The notes under the pieces are model-generated. The model worked only from the letters and a program-made list of their open reading frames with translations, did no database searches and was not told where the DNA came from. A DNA stretch of 64,000 bases from Ogataea parapolymorpha DL-1. Taxonomy: Eukaryota; Ascomycota; Pichiomycetes; Pichiales; Pichiaceae. A program made the translations under genes and the position numbers. Positions 11,232 through 20,136 of this stretch are shown here, piece after piece; within the stretch, counting starts at the first letter, position 1; every line of letters begins with the position of its first letter. The DNA lies in contig NC_027862.1 of the NCBI RefSeq assembly GCF_000187245.1, positions 434,001-498,000 on the forward strand, written 5' to 3'.

Positions 11232-12737
11232 CTAGGATTCTTCATCTCTGTAGCTGAATTTTCTAATTTCACCCAACCGTTTCCTAGCGTGAGAAAGTGC
11301 GCTTTCGAGTTTGAGTATCTCAACCTGCTGTTCGAGCTCAGCTGTTCTGTTCTCGTGGGCGGTGAGTTGCGAGTAATCAACCGTTTTATTGCTTTCGTCG
11401 GAGAGCAAAAGACTCCTAACCTTGGTGACTAACATTTTGCAGGAAGATGTGACTTTCCTTGATGCTTCCTCCAAATTTAAATGGCTTTGTGACATTAGAT
11501 CGGACTTAACACGGGAAGATGAGACTAGCTGTGCAGTGGCCGATGCAACTTCGTTAGATGCGACAATCAGCTCCTCACTTGAGTTTGTTCCGGCTAAAAC
11601 GCCGTCTGCCATTCTAATGAGTATACCAGTTGCGTAAGCAACTTGTTTGGAGGCAGATATAAGACCTTCGGTCCAGCGATTATTCTTCTTGTAGAATAAA
11701 GCTCTGGACATGGACCCCCTTCCACGAGATACGATTTCCTCCTGTGCATCTATGCAAGCTTCCAACAGCAACTTGACAGCATTTATGATAGCACTAGCGC
11801 AAGAAATGATTGCTTCGTTCACCTCGAGGGAACCATCCTCCTGGACCTCCAGCTTGTGTCGGGTTGACATTGACTCAAGTAGGCCAGCTGCCTTCTCAAC
11901 TGCTGCTTGTGTGTTTGCAAGCTCCTTGTCTAAGAAGTAGCCAAGTTCGTCGGAGGAGACTGGGGTTTTCCTACCGGGGTCCCTGAATACTTCGACGACC
12001 TGCATCAAGCTTTGAATAACTTCTTGTACATTGATGTTGCCAGTGATGACTCTGTCGGTCCTTTCATGAATTTCCAGCTTCAACAAATGGTTGCTAAGCA
12101 TCGACTCGAAAAATAGCTCAACCATATGAGCAAGGTCTTTTGAGCCCTCGACCAGAATTTCCTGCACGTCATCCTTACGATCACGAAGAACCGCCTTAAC
12201 ATTTGAGAACAAATTGCCTATCGAATCAGTAAGCTCTATGATAGCTTTGATGAGGCCACTTTCACTTTCTCCTTTCATATTATCTGCGATGTAATCTGTC
12301 ATGGTGGTGGAAAACTGAGTACTCAAGTGGGAAACTCTCTCCAACATGGTACCCAGGTACTCTGCAGTCGGAATGTCAGTATTAGAGTATACTGGAGACT
12401 CAAGGTTGAAAACGAACTCACGTAGACGATCAGAGCTTACTTTAAGCAACGTGTCTATCAACCGAAGAACTCTTGTTTCAGCTTCCTTTTCTATGGCCTG
12501 ATGTTGCTCTGCCAACTCTTGCATAGTATCGTCCATTGCTTGCTGCAGCATCTGTACTTCTTGTTGCGCTTCTTCGTTTAATCCACCTTCTTTGAGCTCA
12601 GAAGCGCTTGCCTTGATTTCCTCAATCTCTTTGCTGTGTTGCGAAAACAATGATGCTAGGTTTTGAGAATGAGTTTCTTCGAGTGACTTTAACTTGGTCT
12701 CCATGTCCCTCAGCTGGGTCCTCAGCATTTGAACCTG
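11232..12737 (-). pseudogene. SLA2: SLA2, 3' half only (coiled coil plus talin-like actin-binding domain)
   Basis: Sla2/Hip1R-type endocytic adaptor, represented by about 500 residues equivalent to the C-terminal half of a normally ~970-aa protein. The fragment starts inside the coiled coil (QVQMLRTQLRDMETKLKSL), continues through the central region and ends with the I/LWEQ actin-binding module (about residues 300-470 of the fragment, e.g. NNRWTEGLISASKQVAYATG) and the C-terminus RKFSYRDEES. The frame stays in SLA2 up to codon CAG at 12737 and then meets an in-frame TAG (12738-12740). No ANTH-domain coding sequence appears further upstream, so this is a truncation and not an intron. The open frame itself is undamaged, as expected for a copy kept identical by recombination with a full gene elsewhere. 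It could still be expressed from the internal ATG at 12728. Confidence 0.85.
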
Positions 12738-12740
12738 CTA

Positions 12741-14887
12741 CCATGCACCTCACAGAGCTGCTACCATGAATTTTTTTTCCTACGTAGAGCACATGATATA
12801 TAATCACGTGAGATCCCGTGACTATAATCGTTACGAATATTCGAAGACCCTTTTAGTTTCAACATTGATATATGGAGAGTAATACAAACTTGATCCTACT
12901 GCATACACAAGATACCACTTATCTCTCTACCCTGTATTGTTCTATGCTCTGAAAACCATAACTCCAAATTTAAAAAGATCCTTTTGTAAATACATGAAGA
13001 ATATATAATGCTCCTGTTTTAATAGTGGAGAGCAGACAAACTATGATCACGTGATCTTAAAGGTAGATACACACAAGAGGAGTATATATATGTGTCTCGG
13101 TACAGTGAAGCAATCTGCTGGTTTTTGCAAGACGTAATCCCAGTTGTAATTTGAGATTTGGTACAAAAAACGTCAAAGCTTGTCCAGGTGGATGGATATT
13201 ATAGTAGCACCGTTTTTGAGTGACGGCCAGTTTTTTACGATTACGTAAGGTATAGTGGACGGATCATTTCCCATGAGTGGTCAATTCAGCTCCGCTTCAA
13301 TTTATCAGGAAGAGGCTCGTGCATAGTATATAGGAGAGTACTGATGTACAATAGAATCGATAGTCTAAGAAAAAGTAGGTTGTGATCATGCCGTCGCGAA
13401 TGGGATCTTGAATCCCGAGTTGAAAGGTATGCGACTCATGCATAACAAGGATTGACGTTTGCATGCACTTAGCAAACCAACCTAGCAGTAAGTTTTACAA
13501 GCACGCAATTAAGTCAGAGTCGTTCCCATCTCATCAATACAGACAGAGGGTGTGAGAAAGCAAGACCCAGAAAAGCTTATAAGCTTATACCAATTATACA
13601 ACCAAGCCAAAACATACCATAAATAGTGATGTCAGACATCTTCGGACAGTGGGGTCAACCACTTTTGCTATATCGTACCTGTTTAATCTAAGCCATCGGT
13701 CAACGGTAAACTCTACGTTTGTCCGGCTCCTCTCAAATGGTCCAATGGTCCATACTTATATGAACGACCGTATGGAACTTGCTCCCACCAACGGACAGAT
13801 AGCCTTCATAGCTGAACCCGTAGAAGGTTCCTGTCGGTGTATTGCCTAACCAAGCCAACATTCACCTAAGCTCATTGCTCAACTCAACCTCTTCATCAAT
13901 AACAACAATTCCCTCATTAGATTTTGTACGCTAAAAAAATCTGGGTTTACTTTTCGATAAGATAGATAGGTTATGGGTACAGGAAGCTCTCAACCCTGCA
14001 GTTTGTCTCAATTACGTCCAAAATCCAGGACCACTTTTGCTCTCTCATCTTTTTCTCTCTTGTTGATTCTTGAGGGAGCTTGGATCGGTGAATTGGATGC
14101 TACTATTTGGTGAAGGGACCACGAAAGTACGCTTATATCTGTTTGAGCTTGTGTCGTGTCAGTTATCACTGGTCAAGAGTTCTCCATCAAATTTCATTAT
14201 TCTCTATAGTCAGCTCCAAGAGTACTCAAGCCAAAAAAACAAATAGTCTGATGATCCATCTTTTAATAACAATTGTATTTGGTGGGCGGGGGGGGGGGGG
14301 GGGGCCAGTACCTTCAAAACTTCAAAACTAAACTATGCCTCACAAAGCAAAATAATTCGAGTTTTCAGGCGCCTGGCGTTCCCGGGAAAAGTTGTGTAAG
14401 GACAGTAGACCCTGTATAATGTTTCAAAAGATGGTAGCCGAGAGGAAAATTTGGATATTCAAAACTTCGGGTGCACGAAAAACGCACTTTGAAACATTGT
14501 GACTTATTAGTGAAGCGATGAAGGAGTGTTGGAAGCTTTGGCAAAGACAAGAATACAGAAGTTAAAAAAGTTAAAATAGTGTCTAGCTATTCAGACTTTG
14601 GTTACGTAAAGGATGATTACTTGCAATTCCTACATGTTACAAATGAAAAGGTTTAGTACTATAGTAGTCTTGATCACAAAACCTGATTTGGTAACGACAC
14701 AGAGTATCAATTTGTATGTACTGCGAAAAGGCTGTCCTGCATCTTTAATTGGTTTTCAGACTATATGGCTCTAGCTAAAACTAACATGTGGAAACTGCTC
14801 TGCTGTGACCCACTTGAAAAAAGGGAAAACTGAATGTTGAGACACTACTATGAAGTTTCGTACAGAACTCCATTGGGGAGTTAAATA
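12741..14887. other. Gene-free region between the SLA2 fragment and the first LTR
   Basis: About 2.1 kb with no ORF I can support; the longest frames are under 80 codons and show no family features. It holds two CACGTG sites in the RTCACRTG context (12803-12810 and the palindrome at 13045-13056), many A/T runs and a poly-G tract (14288-14304). Confidence 0.6.
14288..14304 (+). repeat. Poly-G tract, 17 bases
   Basis: An uninterrupted run of 17 G, preceded by GGTGGGC, inside AT-rich non-coding DNA. It can in principle form a G-quadruplex. The exact length is prone to sequencing error. Confidence 0.8.
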
Positions 14888-15169
14888 TGTTGAAACTTTG
14901 TTTTGATAAGTGAAATGTCTACAGTCATTATTCTTCCTTCGATAGTGTGACTATGTATCAGATAGTTAATATCTTTGGTATACCTTAGTCCCACACTCAT
15001 AAGTGGGATATGACACACCCTTATATATTATTTGGTTACTCTCATATGTGATCCAGATTTGTATCATCTAGATCTGATGCACATACTAGGCATGTGCTAA
15101 GACCCATAAACCTTCATAACAGGATAAGCCGCACAGCCATGAATAATATATGACTATCTTATCTCAAAA
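14888..15169 (-). mobile_element. Solo LTR A (Ty5-like family), reverse orientation
   Basis: About 282 bp, homologous along its length to LTR B and LTR C but inverted. On the reverse strand it should begin TGTTGAGATAAG, though here the first bases are degraded. It contains the shared internal TATATAAGGGTGTG box and ends GTTTCAACA (TGTTGAAAC on the forward strand at 14888). No clean 5-bp target duplication remains (flanks aaata and tgatt). No internal retrotransposon sequence is attached. Confidence 0.8.
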
Positions 15170-16716
15170 TGATTACATCTTTTACTATGGTTCTGACTTA
15201 ATAGTGCATGATATTCGAGTCGCATCTGTTCGGCATTATCATGCGGGTATAAGAAATTAAAGTACAGCGTTTCACAACAATCTGCATAGTCAGACGTAGA
15301 GCTTCTGATATCGAATGTGAAACAGGTGGCCATCTATACACTCCACTCTGCCATATCAGTGAAGTGAAAATTGGGGGTGGTCGCCATTGTAATTTCCAAG
15401 GCACCAAGTTTTATGGTGAGTATTTTTCGGGTATATTCTGTTTGCTTTATTGACTATGACTGCTTTGTATCCTCGTTATTTTACCTATCGTATTGATCGT
15501 ACAAGATGAACTTGAAGACATAAGTATAATGCATACAACAGTGCAGATTATGTAAAAAATCAACAAATTTACATTCTAATAAAAACTGATATGCGAGTTT
15601 TGGACGTCCCTGGTTAAGGACATGGCTACGTAAATGGAAATGGCAATTTACGTTCCCAGTGTAATTATATACTTTCCACAAAAAGTTACGCTTTCTTCAA
15701 CTTCCGAGTGGCAGCTCAAATGACCTACACATAGTAGCAATCAAGACCCATGCGCATTAGATTCGCTAGCGAATGAGATTAACGTTATTGTTTAAAGTGG
15801 CCTTACAGTTCCCTACAACACAACGATCGATTAGAATACTTCCAAAGGAAGCTGCTCTTTCTTGAAACGGATAGAAATTATCGGATATATCAGCAAAAAT
15901 TGAACATACATTGTCATCATTATGGCCATGTAAAATATATACGTCCTCTGATATGAAGCCCTAGATATCTTGAATCGCTATCCATTAAAGGTGAAGCTTA
16001 TAAACATCGAGTCACCAGTTAGTCACAGAGCTTGAACTGTAAATGTATATTATTACAAGATATCGAGTAAATTCTCTAAAATCAAAACGTTCTCATTGAA
16101 ATCGGTTATATTCAATGATATTTGGAAAGGAATAGAGGTCTCCAAAAATGGAATACAGGGCATTTTTAAAACTTGAACATATCGTAAAAGCCTTCTTCCT
16201 TTAAAGTGACAAGGGAAAATCTCATTTAGTCAATATCCTTCATGAATATAGGGAAATGTAGGATGTTTCTCATCAAAAATAGAGTAAAAATCATGATTCA
16301 TGGCATGGTATTATCATCTCTAAGAACTTATCTTTGGTATTCGCACGATTATATTGAACATTGATAAACCTTCTCATGATTCATTGTCGTCCATCTATTC
16401 ACAATTGAAGAGCAGAGACGCTATGTATTATAATACGGATAAACCAATAGCTGTACGTTTCGAGGGCTAGAATAGAGGCAGTGCTTGCTATTATGTATCC
16501 CTAAGTTAAGCCTTTTTGAATAATCAATATTGAGATACATTTCAGGCTACTACCATACTCTTTTGCTTGAACTAATTAAGTCATAGATCCATGCACAAAG
16601 CTGTTTTCTTGGCCAAGCCTTCAATTGAATCGATCGGGTTGGGGGGAGGGGGGGGGGGGCGAGGATTTAGATTATACATATAAGAGTAACGATATACTGC
16701 TGAAAAGCGTCTTTAG
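15170..16716. other. 1.5-kb non-coding core between inverted LTRs A and B
   Basis: AT-rich DNA with only short, unsupported frames. It is bracketed by LTR A (reverse) and LTR B (forward), so the pair can form an inverted repeat around it. Near its right end it contains a short fragment resembling part of LTR C (about 16529-16551, ttgagatacatttcaggcta) and a G-rich tract. It is a candidate centromere core; see findings. Confidence 0.4.
16641..16659 (+). repeat. Poly-G tract (G6-A-G12)
   Basis: Six G, one A and twelve G directly after GGGTT. This is the second long G run in the desert; no comparable run was noticed in the gene-dense arms. Confidence 0.8.
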
Positions 16717-17011
16717 TGTTGAGATAAGATAGTCATAGATTATTCATGGCTGTGCGACTTATCGTGATATGATGGTTTATCGGTCTTAACACATGCATAG
16801 TGTGAGTACATTCTCAGATTATGCAAATCTGGGAATGCACATGAGGAATGCATATGAGAGTAACCAAATAATATATAAGGGTGTGTCATATCCCACTTAT
16901 GAGCGAGGGACTTAGCTATACCAAGGATATTAACTATCTGATACATAGTCACACTATCGAAGGAAGAATAATGACTGTAGACATTACACTTATCAAAACA
17001 AAGTTTCAAAA
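16717..17011 (+). mobile_element. Solo LTR B (Ty5-like family) with TTTAG target duplication
   Basis: 295 bp starting TGTTGAGATAAGATAG and ending GTTTCAAAA, where the expected terminal CA has mutated. It is flanked by direct repeats TTTAG (16712-16716 and 17012-17016), so it is a genuine insertion reduced to a solo LTR by recombination. It carries a TATATAAGGG promoter-like box near 16872. Confidence 0.88.
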
Positions 17012-17611
17012 TTTAGTTCTACGACCATGCAATAATGAAGAATATGGTTTGCTGAGAGGTGTGCAACCAAATAATGTGTGAACTTTAGTTCCGTGTTCTA
17101 ATGTAAGAATACATATACGTAGAGATACTTGTGTATGAACTCAGGAATCAATATCAATACGCTCCCACATAGCTCTAAATTTTCATGAGTAGACTCATTT
17201 AGTCAGGTTATTTAAAAAATAATCAAAAAGTCACCCTTGAACACCCCGGGGGGTTACTCCCAGCTTGCATATGGAACAGATTTACCAGCAAGAGTCATAA
17301 GGAAGGTGCTTATTTCATCTTGAAATCGGAAAAATCCAGATTCTTTATTGCAGCTTCATGATTTGCTGTGCTCTTCATGTCTCACAATCTTGGCGATTCT
17401 AATCATACGAAAGGATACGATTCGATTGCAGCCATAATTGATGCAACAAATATATATATACCTTGAATTTTTGCCCACTAAGAAAACATCCAAGAAGCCT
17501 TCCAATACTTCTACCTCTCTATTCTTCCATTCACGTTGTCAAATTATGACCTAAAATAAAAGCATGTTATACCGGGTGAACAAATATATCTATCTGCCCC
17601 GAGAGGAAAAT

Positions 17612-17853
17612 TGTTGAGATAAGATAGTCATAGATTATATCATGGCTGTGCGGCTTATCCTGATATGAAGGTTTGTTGGTTTTGTTGAGATGCATATCAG
17701 GCTACCCAAATAATATATAAGGGTGTGTCATATCCCACTTATAAGTGAGGGACTAAGGTATACCAAAGATATCAACTATCTGATACATAGTCACATTATT
17801 GAAAGAAGAATAATGACTGTAGACATTACACTTATCAGAACAAAGTTTCAACA
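17612..17853 (+). mobile_element. Solo LTR C (Ty5-like family) with AAAAT target duplication
   Basis: 242 bp with intact termini TGTTGAGATAAG and GTTTCAACA, flanked by perfect direct repeats AAAAT (17607-17611 and 17854-17858). It lacks about 50 bp of the internal sequence present in LTR B. The motif TGTGCGGCTTA near its start is shared, with small changes, with the LTR of the full-length element downstream, so the families are related. Confidence 0.9.
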
Positions 17854-17858
17854 AAAAT

Positions 17859-19856
17859 TCATATTAAAATCACTTAGAAAAGGATGAACATTCTGTAAGA
17901 CAACCGAACCAACCTTTTAACAATCAATTAGTTAAAGGGAACACGCTGATAAGATGACAAATATACCGTAAATCTAGTCAATCTCCAACATCTAAGAACT
18001 GAAATAATCTAGTTTGAATAATTTTTTATCTACGGTAATCTAGCCAATAGTATTCGTTAGCCTTTGAATCTTCAACGAAATCCTCAGCCTATCCTCGGCT
18101 AGACGAGCTCAAGGGCCTGACTCAATCAAAAACTAAATAAAGTGGCTCCAAACAAGCGAGCATTGACTGAAGACATTAATCTCAGTTTTTCCAGACACCT
18201 TAATTATGCCACGAGGAAAATAAGAATGACAGTTTTGTTTTAAGATGTAAGTCCATATCAAGGTCTAAATTATTTGGGTTTCGACCAAACCAATCATGCA
18301 TTCTCCTCTATCTTAGTTTGAAAATCATGTGGTAGCAGATTTTACACATCTTGTTATCATATCACCCTGACGAGCAAGCCAAATAAAGAATCAGCAAGAC
18401 TATCAACATTAGTGTAGTCGACCCAAATAGGTACTGGAATTAACTGATATATTTGCTCCGGGGCGGTTGAGTTGTAATGTAAGTCTGTTGCAGAATTTAG
18501 GTGGAATTTGGAAAATTCAGTCTAATAGCGGGATCGATTGTATATAATAAGATCTTTCGGTGACTCTGTGCCCTCCATCATGATACTAGAGTTGTAACAG
18601 TAAAGGTTTCTTTAAGTTTCTCAAGTTGGTTGTTTCAGAACTTATATCTCGAGCCCGAGCCTTTAATCCGAAGAGAATGCAAGGCAAGCATACACCAATA
18701 CTTGAAATGCATGATCCAAGTAACACTGAATCCCTATGCCAACTGAACCGCTTCTATTTCTTTTGCACCACAAATTTTTATTTAAAAGTGAACCAAATTC
18801 ACAAGTGAATGAACAGGTTTTATTTTAATGAGTTTTAAGAGCTAAACTCAAATTTTTCTATGAATCAAAGAAATTGTTTATCAGTTACGGACTTCACCAA
18901 AAATTTGCCAATAGAGTTTGGCTATTTTAGGTCCCCAATACTTAGCCTATAGAAACTATAACTTTAAGATTTCAGTGCTTCAATCTACAACTTACTTGCA
19001 ATGACAACTCTCTTCGGTAGAGCGGTGGTTTCGGACAAAGGGGCATCAATGTGGCATCACTGTGGATGTTTGATTTCCCCTCGAGCCTCTTTTCAACAAA
19101 GACGTTGGATTGTTGAATTTCAAGCGTATACCCTTTCTACTGCCAGGGGTCATGTATACGACGTCAAGTGAATGGGTCGATAAATATGTCGAATACTTCA
19201 ATTCTGCTAGATGCTTTTGTCAAGATACAGTGATCAAAAGAAGGAGATGGATAAGGTTAATTAGGGAATAAAATTGGTGAACGAGTTCCTAGAAATCATT
19301 TTTTTTTACTCATCTTTTTTTTAGTTGATTCTAAAGGTTATTCTTTTATGTTGGTCTTTAGCTCAAACTTAGCTATTGGAGAGATCATGTATGATTATCA
19401 AGTATTACGTTTGCTGCTACTGTGAAAGCGTCGCTTGATGAATCCAGATGCAGCAGCGTCATCCAGTTGATAGTCTAGATATATTACTTGACACACTTCA
19501 CTAAAAGTTTAAGCCACGATAATATGTAAGTAACATGTCTGCAATAACAATACGTCCATTCTCGAAACAGTACGTTTCATTACGATTGTAGATTTCTAAA
19601 GTATTTTGGATTTAATTTTGAGGAATCTGCTTGAAAATTATGGCTCACTTTTATTTTAATATTAGTGGATTCTGGCTGAATCTTTTGCCCATACTCCTGA
19701 ATATAGAGATAAGAAACTGTAGAGACTCTTATTTCAAATAGGTATCAGTTGTTGGTAGTTACACCTTTTCTTATATAAGGCTATTGCCTTGCAGCAACCC
19801 AAGGGTGGGGTTAATCTTTTTTCAGCTAAGGATGGCTTTCTAGAGTCCGACAAAAG
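17859..19856. other. Gene-free region between LTR C and the retrotransposon
   Basis: Two kilobases of AT-rich sequence in which the longest frame is about 60 codons. I see no LTR, tRNA or recognisable coding remnant. Confidence 0.5.
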
Positions 19857-19861
19857 CTTCT

Positions 19862-20125
19862 TGTTGAATTGTTGCTTTTGTAACTCTACGTTCCATTATT
19901 ATGTAGTGTTGTTTCTTCTTAAAAAAAAAACCTCAATCTTAAGTCTTACATATTGTTTCCTTTTATAGTTTTAGAATCTTCAGCTTCTTGAAACCATTCT
20001 AAAACATCATTACCTAATCAGAATTCTGATAACGAATTCTTATTGTTAATGCAGGAACAATGTATGCATGATCTGAGCCGCACATCGTGGATGACGTAAT
20101 CATATCTGAATTACTTATTCCAACA
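19862..20125 (-). repeat. 3' LTR of the retrotransposon
   Basis: 264 bp. In element orientation it begins TGTTGGAATAAG and ends CAATTCAACA, identical to the copy at 24247-24510. Confidence 0.95.
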
Positions 20126-20136
20126 CTCCCCCTTAA
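20126..20136 (-). other. Polypurine tract for plus-strand priming
   Basis: In element orientation the sequence AATTAAGGGGGAG lies directly against TGTTGG of the 3' LTR. The Gag-Pol stop codon (20133-20135) overlaps the start of the tract. Confidence 0.85.

Noticed and set aside
13405..13460. Possible tRNA gene (GGATCTTGAATCCC resembles a B box)
   Set aside because: No matching A box, acceptor stem or cloverleaf could be drawn.
12729..14800. Missing 5' exons of SLA2 upstream of the fragment
   Set aside because: No ANTH-domain coding frame appears on the reverse strand here, and the frame ends in a stop without a splice acceptor.
16881..17081. 66-codon forward ORF overlapping LTR B
   Set aside because: It lies mostly within the LTR and has no family features; an accidental frame.
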